Origin: Pelobates cultripes
Lineage: Eukaryota > Chordata > Amphibia > Anura > Pelobatidae
NCBI GenBank assembly: GCA_933207985.1
Contig: OW240914.1
Location: 207,634,813 to 207,698,812 of the forward strand
Direction: 5' to 3'
Length of the DNA: 64,000 nucleotides
In this document: positions 43,707 through 55,800 of the stretch, piece by piece
How positions within the stretch are numbered: position 1 is the first letter of the stretch
Layout: each line of letters opens with the position of its first letter
Notes under the pieces: generated by a model
What the model was told of the DNA's origin: nothing
What the model saw: the letters and a program-made list of their open reading frames with translations, nothing else
Database searches by the model: none
Translations under genes and position numbers: made by a program

Positions 43707-44430
43707 TTAACCCCTTAAGGACTGAGGCAAATGTACACGTTGTGATCAAAACAAAACGTAAACAAAAACTTGAATTTGGGCTATATGTCTGTTCAGGCGT
43801 AAATCGCCTCTTTCATATTATGTGCACTCACATTTATTATATATCATTTTATTCAGGGAAAACAGGGCTTTCATTTATCATCCAATATTTAGGTATGAAA
43901 CATAATTTAATATGAATAAAATATTAAAAAGTAGGAGAAAATAAGCATTTAAAAATAAATGTTTAGTTCTACGTGACATTTTAACTGTGAATGTCATAAT
44001 ACTGTTTGCTTTTACTGCAATAAAATAAACATATGTGTATTCAGCAATGTCTCGCGTGTAAAACAGTACCCCCTATGTACAGGTTTTATGTTGTTGTGGG
44101 AAGTTACACGGTCAAATATAGCACGTTACATTTTTCATTTTTTTCACATTGAAATTCACCAGATTGGTTATGTTGCCTTTGAGACCATATGGAAGCCCAG
44201 GAATGAGAATTACCCCCATGATGGCATACAATTTGCAAAACTAGACAACCAAAGGTATTGTAAATGGGGTATGTCCGCAAAGAAGGTAGAACTTATTGTT
44301 AGTAGCCACTTGGTCACAAACACTGGACAAAGTTAGTGTTCATATTTGTTTGTGTGTGTAAAATGCAAAAAACTGATTTGAACACCAATTTTGGCCAGTG
44401 TTTGTGACCAAGTGGCTACTAAAAATAAGT
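43707..44430 (+). mobile_element. TTAA-type element inserted in the Ty3/gypsy RNase H
   Basis: It begins TTAACCCCTTAAGGACTGAG exactly where the gypsy frame stops. Interior text (aaacctgta, tgtgaccaagtggctact, and a stem agtagccacttggtcacaaa / tttgtgaccaagtggctact at 44298-44418) relates it to 36.7-37.2 kb. The expected right end CCTTAAGGGGTTAA is not found downstream, so it is truncated or rearranged. Confidence 0.6.
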
Positions 44431-45232
44431 TCTACTTTCGGGCTAACCCTCCCGAACCCAAGCCAGGCCCATCCAGCGCAAAGGCTCTTGTTAGGTTAGC
44501 ACTAGTGAATGGTTTTCAGAGTCGCATATTGTTGCGGGTGGTGGAGTAGCGGGGGGGAGCTGGGTGCCTGGGACGCCTTAAGTAGGCCTGCCGTAAGACC
44601 TGTCCAGGAGCGAGGTCGGTCAGACAATACCCGTCATCGGGGGTGGGGTCGGGGTTTGTCAGGCGGTGAGCTCGGGAGTCTGTCTAAGTTTCGTTTTGAC
44701 CCCCTAGTTTTTTTTTTTATATTGTAATTAAAAAATTCTTTTTTAAAATGTATTTATTTGTTTTATTTATTTATTATTATTTTTATTTTTTTGTACAACG
44801 GTGATGTGGGTTTTGTTTTTGTGCTGTAATGGTGTTACTGTCTTTGGGGTGTCCCTTTTTACCGGGTGGTGGGGGAAGTCCCATGTTAACTCAGTGATCC
44901 CCATTGTGTGAGACCTGGGCCCCCCCGTTCAGGTACAATTGGGGGTCTTTGGGTGCGGTCTGGTGACAGTGGGTACCTGTCTTGGCATTATGGTGGTCTA
45001 ATGGTGGTGTGACCCTGTCGTGGGTCAGGTCTGTGAGCGTCCTGATTGGTAGAGATCTATGCCCCCCTGGGTGCAGTTATGCTCGTTTTCCAGGCCTATA
45101 CCTCCCTCCACCGCTACGGTGTCAAGGTCCCTAAGCTCTCACAAGTCTGAGTGGACCCGTCCGGGTCTCCCATTAATGTGTGTCCAAACCTCGACCTCTA
45201 GGGTCCTGTCTGAGTCTCTCACATCGCCTGCT
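44431..45232. other. Unassigned; A/T-rich run and GC-rich flank
   Basis: A T- and A-rich stretch at 44705-44795 reads as A-rich on the minus strand. It could be the tail of the minus-strand ORF1-bearing unit that follows. No protein domain. The frame at 44509-44727 is incidental. Confidence 0.35.
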
Positions 45233-45537
45233 TCACTCCGGTCTGGGCATATTCTTCCGTGCTTTGGGTGTTCTCCATTCCCGCTGGAGCTTGCCGCTTG
45301 CCTCCGTGATCCCCCATGAGCGAAGGAGGTCCTCACCTTCCAAGATGGAGGATATCAGGTGTAGCTTGCCGCCTTTGGGGATGATGAGCTTCACTGGGTA
45401 GCCCCAGCGGTAGGGGATGTTATTCTGGCAAAGTGCCTGTGTCATGTTCCGGTACGATCACCGTCTCCGCAATGTTTCCGCTGACAGGTCAGTGAAGAGC
45501 AGGATATCCCGGAACTTCTCCGTTGTTCCCTTGTAGG
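45233..45537 (-). pseudogene. L1-like ORF1p C-terminal fragment
   Basis: Minus-strand translation gives [18 protein letters not shown], a stop, then ALCQNNIPYRWGYPVKLIIP. These are landmarks of the C-terminal domain of L1-type ORF1 proteins of fish and frogs (LLFTDLS..T..RR; YRWGFP.KL). ORF1p is an RNA-binding chaperone of the LINE particle. It abuts an L1 RT fragment of opposite orientation at 45537/45538. Confidence 0.7.
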
Positions 45538-46010
45538 TCTTGTGGGCTTTTAAACGGCTTCCCACCCACTTTCCTAAACATGGTCAAGGCCCTATATAGC
45601 ACCCCTTCGGCCACAGTTCTAAACTCAGGCTTTAGCTCAGCTCCATTCCAAATCACAAATGGCACACGTCAGGGATGTCCCCTCTCTCCACTGCTGTATG
45701 TGCTGGTGCTAGAACCCTTAGCGGTAGCAATGCGTGGCAATCCAGTCTTACAGGGTATCACAATAGGCGACTGAGAGTACAAACTAAACTTATTCGCCGA
45801 CGACATTCTCCTCACCTTATCTAATCCGACAATTTCACTCCCAAACTTACCAACTAAACCTGACCAAAACGCAAGCCATGGGCATCAACATACCCAAAAC
45901 AGACGTTGACAGATTTAAACTTACATTCAAATATGAGTGGAGAGATGACTACATAACATTCCTGGGGATCAGACTAACAAAAAAGGTCAATGGTCTGCTG
46001 GGAAATGGGG
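45538..46010 (+). pseudogene. L1-like reverse transcriptase fragment, plus strand
   Basis: Translation reads [36 protein letters not shown], then after one stop KLNLFADDILLTL, which holds the catalytic FADD box at about 45790, followed by a short deletion and LNLTKTQAMGINIP and YITFLGIRLTKK. The stop, the deletion and the break at about 46010 inactivate it. It is the same region as the minus-strand copy at 9.4-9.9 kb, but better preserved around FADD. Confidence 0.85.
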
Positions 46011-46980
46011 CTGTAGTAGGGCATAGAAGCAGTGGTGTGTGGGAGTGGTGCAATGTGTAAGGGGTGCAGTGTGTGTGTGAGGGGGACTGTGTGTGTGTGT
46101 GTGTGTGTGAAGGTTGCAGTGTGTGAGTGAGGGCGGCAGTATATTTCAGGGGTGCAGTGTGTGTGTGTGGGTCAGTATTTGTGTGATATTTGCAGTGTGT
46201 GAGGATTGCAGTGTATGTGTGAGTGTGGGGCAATGTGTGTGTATGGAGGGGCAGTGTATGGAGGGGCAGTGTGTGTGTATGGAGGAGCAGTGTGTGTGCA
46301 TGTGGGGCAGTGTGTGTGTATGTGGGGGGCAGTGTGTGTGTATATGAGGGGCAGTGTGTGCGTATGGGGGGCAGTGTATATGTGTGGGGGGGAGCAATGT
46401 GTGTGTGATTATAAAAAAGCCCCCTACCCTTCTTATCACACATTGCCCCCCCCACACACACACACACATACACTGCCCCCATACATACATATTAATTAAT
46501 TTTCTTTTTTTTTAAAACACATATTATATTAAAATATTAAAAGCCCCCCCCACCCTTCATATCTGTTTTTATTAATTTAAATTTAATTAAAACATAAATT
46601 CTTTATGTACCCCCTCCCTTCTTACCTTTACTGGGAGGAGGGGGGACATTTCTCCATTCCTGGTGTCCGGTGGGCATTCCCTGGTGGTCCCAGTGGTGGT
46701 TACAGTGAACTCTAGCCTGCAGCTCCAGGGCTAGAGTTCACTCTCGCGAGATTTGGAGCGTTGCCGTGGTAACCGCGGAAACGCTCCATGCTCACGAGAG
46801 TAGGACCCGGAGGAGCTGCAGGCTGAGCTCCCGGGTCCTCTCTCTCTCCCTCCCCCTGCCGGCTGCCAGCAATGTGCCTGCGGACCGGGGAGGGAGATCT
46901 GCATTAGCCGGCAGGGGAGAGGGAGACCCTCGGTTTTCTCGTGGGGGGCAATTGCCCGCCCCCGGATCCACTGCAACAAG
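46011..46980. mobile_element. hAT-like repeat inserted in the L1-like ORF2
   Basis: The L1 frame stops at about 46010 and resumes near 46985. Between lie GT-rich tandem repeats (46030-46410), a CA/pyrimidine patch, AT-rich text and a GC-rich part with an inverted repeat (ctctcgcgagatttggagcg ... cgctccatgctcacgagag). Candidate ends are CAGTGG (about 46030) and CCACTG (about 46970). No matching octamers were found, so hAT membership is tentative. Frames rich in C/V/G or H/T here are artefacts. Confidence 0.5.
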
Positions 46981-46984
46981 ACAA

Positions 46985-48010
46985 CAAACTTGTCGGTGGC
47001 GGTGTGGCTACCACACCACATGAGACACAAAGCGCCTGGCGCCTTGCCCACTACCAACCTAATGCTAGCCATATGGGACAGACAGAGGGATAAATTTTGC
47101 TCAGCCAAACCCTGGTCAATGACAACACCACTAGGGGCGCTCAAACTGTGCAATGAAACCTTCCCGCACCACATATGGTAGAAACACTCACTGACACACC
47201 TTCACCAACTATGCACACAGCAGGGCATTCGTGCCTTGCAAGACCTCCAGAAGACCCACAACATCCCCTCTACTCTTAACCAAATCCTCCGGAGATGGTA
47301 CTCACCACACATACGACACCTCCTTCACTCCCTTTAAGAGAATGTGCCTGCGGCAAATCCCAATCCGAAAAACATTATCGGTATGTTATAAGCTCACTAA
47401 TACAGACATAACAGAACCCACCTGGCGATTCATGACCGAATGGCACACAGATCTGGGCAAAACCCTGACACAAGATGACTGGGACACCATATACTTCACC
47501 CACAGAGGCCTCACTGCTTGTGCATCCCACTTAGAAGCCTCACGAAAACTGATATACAGATGGTACCTAGTACCCTCAAAACTCAAGTTTATAGACCCCA
47601 ATACTAGTGACAGATGCTGGTGGTGCCTGATACACGAAGGGACGATGCTCCACATCTGGTGGACTTGCGAGGCAACACAGGTCTACTGGAAGAAGATCAC
47701 AGACCTTATAGGGAAGGTGACAGGGTGCAAACTCGAACACACGATAGGAACCTTCCTGCTCAAGCTTCTGCCTATGGGCATACCTAAATGTATAACCAAA
47801 CTAATGTTCCTCATGCTCACCTCAGCTTCACTACCAATAGCCAGGAAATGGAAAACACAGCTGACCGCCACAATCACTGAGACAGTCACACTAATCACCA
47901 CTACCCTCGATTATGAGACGATAGTATGGAACCAAACTAAACTGGGGTCGGACAACACCACAGCAAAAGCGCTGTGGACAACATACTTGCAAACTCCAAG
48001 GGCCACATAA
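46985..48010 (+). pseudogene. L1-like ORF2 C-terminal region
   Basis: The best frame (47231-48010, about 259 residues) contains FKRMCLRQIPIR, YKLTNTDITEP, then a Cys/His cluster CWWCLIHEGTMLHIWWTC, the zinc-knuckle-like motif (C-x2-C ... H ... C) near the end of L1-type ORF2, followed by VYWKKITDLIGKV. An upstream broken piece (46990-47181) carries MLAIWDRQRDKF. The part of ORF2 between the RT palm and here is partly missing. It would bind nucleic acid in the LINE RNP; here it is a remnant. Confidence 0.75.
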
Positions 48011-48546
48011 CTCCCTCTCAGCCTCAGAATTGATATATTCACCTTCACAAAGGGCACCCACACCTGCAGGCTAAGGTCTACCAGAGGCACAAAGCTAAGA
48101 GGACAATAAGGTTAACAGCAGCAAAATTAACACCATGTTTCCCCCGGTTATATCCCCACCCTTCCCCCTTTCCGCAGACCAACTACTCAGGTACACATAG
48201 CAAGCGCCAAGCAGCAGATAACAAAGGACAACTCAGTTCCGTAACTGAGACCAGTTGTCAGGGTACACAGCGAACTATCCCTGTGGTTGATACTGTACCT
48301 ATCCAATGTATGAGTGTAGATGAATTTACGCTGAGCTACCACGCTACAAATGTCATAAAGGCATAATGGTACGGACGACTGCTCACACGGAACACGTAGC
48401 ACAAATGTATCGCATGTCTCACTTATGCAATTGGCGACATTGTGTAATGTAAAATATCTGCAATCCCTCTCCCCTTTCCTTTCTGTAACCCCCAGTTATG
48501 ATAAACGCCAAAATAAAAAAATGTCAAATTGAAAAAAAAAAAAAAA
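48011..48546 (+). other. 3' UTR and poly(A) tail of the L1-like copy
   Basis: Non-coding sequence ending in cgccaaaataaaaaaatgtc, then aaattg and an A-run of about 15 at 48531-48546. It closely resembles the tails at 13.4 kb and 57.3 kb. Confidence 0.7.
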
Positions 48547-48779
48547 GAGTCAAGCACGAAAGAGGGTAGTTTAGACCGGGGAATAGACACCCGCTCTAAG
48601 GGTACGATTTGGGAACCGCAAAAGAGAACACAACGAGACAGATGGTAGCGACCATAGATCAACAACACTCAGTTAAATGAGCCGATTAGTTAGGGCTTCG
48701 AGACCAGGAGGACTTCAGGGATAAAAAAAAAATAATAATTTCAAAACTTATGTTCTATAGCAATGTCATTGTAAAGGTG
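48547..48779. other. Unassigned flank
   Basis: No gene or element is recognised. A short A-run lies at 48725-48737. Confidence 0.4.
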
Positions 48780-48872
48780 GGTCATGAAGACTAAGTTTTA
48801 ACGGCCAAGTAAAAATTACTTAGTATTAGTAAATTCGGCCCCTACTCTCTATACCGCGAGTATTGGTATGTC

Positions 48873-49443
48873 AAGTAAACAGTGAGCAGCCTGTGGCAGG
48901 TGGAGCCCTGGATGACAATGGGGGGAACCAATCGTGTGGCGTGTGGGGGCCCTAAATAGGAATAAGGGGGGGAACCTATTGTCATCCCCCCCGGCCCACA
49001 CCCCTAAGCGGCGGGTGGGGGCCCTAAATAAAAATGTTACTCCCCCCAGGTGACTAGAGGTCCCCAAACCCCTAGTCACCCCTCCCAAAAAAATTAATAA
49101 ACATCTACCACGCCCCTCACCCTAAAAATAGTGAGGGGGGAACAATAAGTGCCTGTAAAAAAAGAAATACAACTTTGTTGTGTAATTTGACTCATAACAA
49201 CACTCTTATTGGTTGCTTTCAATCAACCAGAGAGTTAAGAGTCAAATAAAACGGCGTGAGAAAATTCCAAAGAACTTTCTCACGCTGTATAAAATGACAC
49301 AGAGCACTCTGATTGGTTGGATTTCAAGCCAACCAATCAGAGTGCTGTGACAGGTAAATGTAGAGACTTGCCTGTCAGTCTCTTCATTGACCTGTCAGAG
49401 CACTGATTGGTTGGCTTAAATCAACCAATCAGAGTGCTCTGAG
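48873..49443 (+). repeat. Direct duplication, copy 1 (partner 52872-53425)
   Basis: It begins taaacagtgagcagcctgtg and runs through caatcgtg(t/c)ggcgtgtggg, the ctaggggtttggggacc complement, the gtgtaatttgactcataaca segment and the CCAAT hairpins to agtgctctgag. The partner at 52872-53425 is nearly identical, with a 20-30 bp deletion near 52990 and scattered substitutions. Same orientation, offset about 4.0 kb. Confidence 0.85.
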
Positions 49444-49520
49444 CCAAATTGCAGGTCAGGGCAAGGCTTTATAAGCCTTCCCCCACCCTGCAGAGCTCAG
49501 TCTGCCCAGTGCCCTCCATG
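49190..49520 (+). promoter_or_regulatory. CCAAT-box cluster with TATA-like box, promoter-like
   Basis: Inverted pairs gattggttggattt / caagccaaccaatc and tgattggttggct / aaccaatcagag, then TTTATAAGCC at about 49468 and, 50 bp on, ctccatgggtgaagatgg. Same design and order as 25985-26345. Copy 53160-53425 keeps the CCAAT pairs but has lost the TATA part. Function unproven. Confidence 0.4.
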
Positions 49521-49819
49521 GGTGAAGATGGATTACTTTTTCAGCGTTTTTTTATATCGTCTGATTTTTTGCACTCTGTTTTTTTTTTGTTTTGTTTTTA
49601 AGTGCGACGGGTATTTTGTTTTTTTATTTTGCCTTTTTTGGGTCTGAAAAGAGAAGATTTTAGAAAAAAAAGAAGACAGATGGTAAGTTTTATTTCTTTT
49701 TTTACAGGTACTTAGTTATTGTTCCCCCATTCCCAATTTTTAGGGTGAGGGGGTAGGTAGGGGTTTATTAATTTTTATTAGGAGGAGGGTGACTAAGGGC
49801 TTAGGGACCCCTAGTCACC

Positions 49820-52800
49820 TGGTGGGGGGTAACACTGCTCAAGGGTGGGAGCCGGGGGGGTGGACAGTAGGTCACCCCCCTTATTCTAATTTAGGGCCCC
49901 CACCCGCTGCTCAGGGGGTGGGGCCCAGGGGAGAACAATAGTGTCCCCCCAATTGGTATTTAGGACGCCCACCCACCGCTCAGGGGTGTGGGCCAGGGAG
50001 AGGACAATAGGTCCCCTCCATTATTCTAATTTAGGGCCCCCACCCACCGCTCAGTGGTGGGGGCCAGGGGGGAGGACAATACCTTATTGGTATTTAGGAC
50101 CCCCAGGTCACCTGGTGGGGGGTAACACTGCTCAAGGGTGGGAGCCGGGGGGGTGGACAGTAGGTCACCCCCCTTATTCTAATTTAGGGCCACAACCCGC
50201 TGCTCAGGGGGTGGGGCCCAGGGGAGAACAATAGTGTCCCCCCCAATTGGTATTTAGGACGCCCACCCACCGCTCAGGGGTGTGGGCCAGGGAGAGGACA
50301 ATAGGTCCCCTCCATTATTCTAATTTAGGGCCCCCACCCACCGCTCAGTGGTGGGGGCTGGGGGGGAGGACAATACCTTATTGGTATTTAGGACCCCCAG
50401 GTCACCTGATGGGGGGTAACACTGCTCAAGGGTGGGAGCCGGGGGGGTGGACAGTAGGTCACCCCCCTTATTCTAATTTAGGGCCCCCACCCGCTGCTCA
50501 GGGGGTGGGGCCCAGGGGAGAACAATAGTGTCCCCCCCAATTGGTATTTAGGACGCCCACCCACCGCTCAGGGGTGTGGGCCAGGGAGAGGACAATAGGT
50601 CCCCTCCATTATTCTAATTTAGGGCCCCCACCCACCGCTCAGTGGTGGGTGCTGGGGGGGAGGACAATACCTTATTGGTATTTAGGACCCCCAGGTCACC
50701 TGGTGGGGGGTAACACTGCTCAAGGGTGGGAGCCGGGGGGGTGGACAGTAGGTCACCCCCCTTATTCTAATTTAGGGCCCCCACCCGCTGCTCAGGGGGT
50801 GGGGCCCAGGGGAGAACAATAGTGTCCCCCCCAATTGGTATTTAGGACGCCCACCCACCGCTCAGGGGTGTGGGCCAGGGAGAGGACAATAGGTCCCCTC
50901 CATTATTCTAATTTAGGGCCCCCACCCACCGCTCAGTGGTGGGGGCTGGGGGGGAGGACAATACCTTATTGGTATTTAGGACCCCCAGGGGGGAGGACAA
51001 TAGGTCCCCCTTATTCTAATTTAGGGCCCCCACCCACCGCTCAGTGGGGAGGACAATAGGTCGGCTCCCCTTATTCTAATTTAGGGCCCCCACCCGCCGC
51101 TCAGGGATGGGGTTCGGGGGGGGAGGACAATAGGTCACCACCATATTGGTATTTAGGGCCCCCACCTGTCGCTCAGGGGTGGGGGTTGGAGGTGAGAACA
51201 ATAGGACCCCCCAATTGGTATTTAGGACGCCCACCCACCGCTCAGGGGTGTGGGCCAGGGAGAGGACAATAGGTCCCCTCCATTATTCTAATTTAGGGCC
51301 CCCACCCACCGCTCAGTGGTGGGGGTTAGGGGGGAGGACAATACCTTATTGGTATTTAGGACCCCCAGGTCACCTGGTGGGGGGTAACACTGCTCAAGGG
51401 TGGGAGCCGGGGGGGTGGACAGTAGGTCACCCCCCTTATTCTAATTTAGGGCCGCAACCCGCTGCTCAGGGGGTGGGGCCCAGGGGAGAGGACAATAGGT
51501 CCCCTCCATTATTCTAATTTAGGGCCCCCACCCACCGCTCAGTGGTGGGGGCTGGGGGGGAGGACAATACCTTATTGGTATTTAGGACCCCCAGGTCACC
51601 TGATGGGGGGTAACACTGCTCAAGGGTGGGAGCCGGGGGGGTGGACAGTAGGTCACCCCCCTTATTCTAATTTAGGGCCCCCACCCGCTGCTCAGGGGGT
51701 GGGGCCCAGGGGAGAACAATAGTGTCCCCCCCAATTGGTATTTAGGACGCCCACCCACCGCTCAGGGGTGTGGGCCAGGGAGAGGACAATAGGTCCCCTC
51801 CATTATTCTAATTTAGGGCCCCCACCCACCGCTCAGTGGTGGGGGCTGGGGGGGAGGACAATACCTTATTGGTATTAGGACCCCCAGGTCACCTGGTGGG
51901 GGGTAACACTGCTCAAGGGTGGGAGCCAGGGGGGTGGACAGTAGGTCACCCCCCTTATTCTAATTTAGGGCCCCCACCCGCTCCTCAGGGGGTGGGGCCC
52001 AGGGGAGAACAATAGTGTCCCCCCCAATTGGTATTTAGGACGCCCACCCACCGCTCAGGGGTGTGGGCCAGGGAGAGGACAATAGGTCCCCTCCATTATT
52101 CTAATTTAGGACCCCCACCCACCGCTCAGTGGTGGGGGCTGGGGGGGAGGACAATACCTTATTGGTATTTAGGACCCCCAGGGGGGAGGACAATAGGTCC
52201 CCCTTATTCTAATTTAGGGCCCCCACCCACCGCTCAGGGGGGAGGACAATAGGTCGGCTCCCCTTATTCTAATTTAGGGCCCCCACCCGCCGCTCAGGGG
52301 TGGGGTTCGGTGGGGGAGGACAATAGGTCACCACCATATTGGTATTTAGGGCCCCCACCTGTCGCTCAGGGGTGGGGGTTGGAGGTGAGAACAATAGGAC
52401 CCCCCATATTGATATTTAGGGCCCCCACCCACTATTTAGGGGTGGGGACCAGGGGGGGAGGACAGTAGGTCACCCCCTTATTCTAATTTTGGGCCCCCAC
52501 CCGCTGCTCAGTGTGTGGGGCCCGGGGGGAGGACAATAGTGTCCCCCCCTATTGGTACTTAGGACCCCCACCCGCTGCTCAGGGGTGGGGGCCAGAGGGG
52601 AGGACAATAGGTCCCCTCCCTTATTCTAATTTAGGGCCCCCACCCGCCGCTCAGGGGTGGGGGCCGAGGGGGAGGACGATAGGTCCCCCCCTTATTCTGA
52701 TTTAGGGTCCCCACCGCTCAGTGGTGGGGGCTGGGGGGAGGACAATAGGTCCCCCCCCTTATTCTAATTTAGGGCCCCCACCTGCCACTCAGGGGTGGGG

Positions 52801-55800
52801 GCAGAGGGAGGAGGACAATAGGTCGGCCCCCCTTATTCTAATTTTGGGCTCCCACCAACAACACACCAACAAGTAAACAGTGAGCAGCCTGTGGCAGGTG
52901 GGGGCCCTGGATGACAATGGGGGAACCAATCGTGCGGCGTGTGGGGGCCCTAAATAGGAATAAGGGGGGGAACCTATTGTCATCCCCCCGGGCGGGTGGG
53001 GGCCCTAAATAAAAATGTTACTCCCCCCAGGTGACTAGGGGTCCCCAAACCCCTAGTCACCCCTCCCAAAAAAATTAATAATCATCTACCTACGCCCCTC
53101 ACCCTAAAAATAGTGAGGGGGAACAATAAGTGCCTGTAAAAAAAGAAATACAACTTTGTTGTGTAATTTGACTCATAACAACACTCTGATTGGTTGCTTT
53201 CAATCAACCAGAGAGTTAAGAGTCAAATTAAACAGCGTGGGAAAATTCCAAAGAACTTTCCCACGCTGTGTAAAATGACACAGAACACTCTGATTGGTTG
53301 GATTTCAAGCCAACCAATCAGAGTGCTGTGACAGGTAAATGTAGAGACTTGCCTGTCAGTCTCTTCATTGACCTGTCAGAGCACTGATTGGTTGGCTTAA
53401 ATCAACCAATCAGAGTGCTCTGAGTTTATGGACCCCTAGTCACCTGGTGGGGGGTAACATTTTTACTAAGGTCCTCCACCCGCCGCTCAGGGGTGGGGGA
53501 CAGGGGGAGGACAATAGGTCCCCCTTTATTCTTATTTAGGGCCCCCACCTGCAACTCAGGGGTGGGACGATAGGCCCCCCATTATTCTAATTTAGGTCCC
53601 CCACCCACAGCTCAAGGGTGGGAGCCGGGGGAGGACAGTAGGTCACCCCCCTTATTCTAATTTAGGGCCCCAACCCGCTGCTCAGGGGGTGGGGCCCAGG
53701 GGAGAACAATAGTGTCCCCCCAATTGCTATTTAGGACCCCCACCCACTGCTCAGGGGTGGGGGCCAGGGAGAGGACAATAGGTCCCCTCCATTATTCTAA
53801 TTTAGGGCCCCCATCCACCGCTCAGTGGTGGGGGTAGGGGGGAGGACAATAGATCCCCCCTTATTCTAATTTAGGACCCCCACCTGATGCTCAGGGGTGG
53901 GGGCCGGGGGGGAGGACAATAGGTTGGCTCCACTTATTCTAATTTAGGACCCCCACCCGCCGCTCAGGGGTGGGGGCCGAGGGGGAGGACGATAGGTCAC
54001 CCCCTTATTCTGATTTAGGGTCCCCACCGCTCAGTGGTGGGGGCCGGGGGGGAGGACAATATGTCGGCTCCCTTTATTCTAATTTAGGGCCCCCACCCGC
54101 CACTCAGGGGTAGGGTTCGGGGGGGAGGACAATAGGTCACCACCATATTGGTATTTAGGGCCCCAATCCACCGCTCAGTGGTGGGGGCTGGGGGGGAGGA
54201 CAATAGGTCCCCCCCATATTGATATTTAGGGCCCCCACCTGCCGCTCAGGGGTGGGGCCATGGGGGGAGGACAGTAGGTCACCACCATATTGGTATTTAG
54301 GGCCCCCATCCACCGCTCAGTGGTGGCGGCTGGGGAGGAGGACAATAGGTCCCCCCCTTATTCTAATTTAGGATCCCCACCTGACGCTCAGGGGTGGGGG
54401 CCGGGGGGAGGACAATAGGTCTGCTCCCCTTATTCTAATTTAGGGCCCCCACCCGCCGCTCAGGGGTGGGGGCCAGGGAGAGGACAATAGGTCCCCTCCA
54501 TTATTCTAATTTAGGGCCCCATCCACCGCTCAGTGGTGGGGGCTGGGGGGGGGACAATAGGTCCTCCTTATTCTAATTTAGGACCCCCACCTGATGCTCA
54601 GGGGTGGGGGCCGGGGGGGGAGGACAATAGGTTGGCTCCCCTTATTCTAATTTAGGGCCCCCACCCACCGCTCAGGGGTAGGGTTCAGGGGGGAGGACAA
54701 TAGGTCACCACCATATTGGTATTTAGGGCCCCCACCTGCCGCTCATGGGTAGGGGTCGGGGGGGAGGACAATAGGTCACCCCCTTATTCTAATTTAGGGC
54801 CCCCACTCGCTGCTCATGGGTAGGGCACAGGGGAAGGACAATACCTTATTGGAATTTAGGGCCCCCACCCGCCGCTCAGGGGTGGGGACCAGGGGGGGAG
54901 GACAGTAGGTCACCCCCTTATTCTAATTTAGGGCCCCCACTCGCTGCTCAGGGGTAGGGCACAGGGGAAGGACAATACCTTATTGGAATTTAGGACCCCC
55001 ACCCGCCGCTCAGGGGTGGGGGCCAGGGGGGAGGACAATAGGTCCCCCCTTATTCTAATTTAGGCCCCCCACCCACCACTCAGGGGGAGGACAATAGTTT
55101 GGCTCCCCTTATTCTAATTTAGGGCCCCCACCCACCGCTCAGGGGTGGGGTTCAGTGGGGAGGAAAATAGGTCACCACCATATTGGTATTTAGGGCCCCC
55201 ACCTCCCGCTCAGGGGTGGGGGTCAGAGGGGAGGACAATAGGTCCCCCCCATATTGGTATTTAGGGCCCTCACCCGCCGCTCAGGGGTGGGGACCAGGAG
55301 GGGAGGACAGTAGGTCACACCCCTTATTCTAATTTAGGGCCCCCACCCACCACTCAGGGGGAGGACAATAGTTCGGCTCCCCTTATTCTAATTTAGGGCC
55401 CCCACCCACTGCTCAGGGGTGGGGTTCAGTGGGGAGGACAATAGGTCACCACCATATTGGTATTTAGGGCCCCCACCTCCCGCTCAGGGGTGGGGGTCAG
55501 AGGGGAGGACAATAGGTCCCCCCCATATTGGTATTTAGGACCTCCACCCGCCGCTCAGGGGTGAGGACAATAGATCCCCTCCCTTATTCTAATTTAGGGC
55601 CCCCACCCGCCGCTCAGGGGTGGGAGCCGAGGGGGAGGACGATAGGTTCCCCCCTTATTCTGATTTAGGGTCCCCACCGCTCAGTGGTGGGGGCTGGGGG
55701 GGAGGACAATAGATCCCCCCCTTATTCTAATTTAGGGCCCCCACCTGCCACTCATGGGTGGGGGTCTGGGGGAGGACAATAGGTCGGCCCCTTATTTTAA

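Noticed and set aside
46030..46970. CAGTGG/CCACTG ends as a proven hAT insertion
   Set aside because: No matching 8-bp duplication was found at the two candidate ends, so only a tentative label is given.
49682..49710. GTAAGT and polypyrimidine-TTTACAG pair resembling intron ends, present in each family copy
   Set aside because: The distance between them is about 25 bp, far below vertebrate intron size, so it is likely a chance or transposon-specific motif.
49941..52255. Repeated 93-residue plus-strand ORFs that look like a tandem-repeat protein
   Set aside because: They lie in the minisatellite and recur only because the higher-order unit is 294 bp, a multiple of three. Each starts at a non-ATG codon and closes with the same stop; there is no promoter-to-ORF logic or conserved domain.
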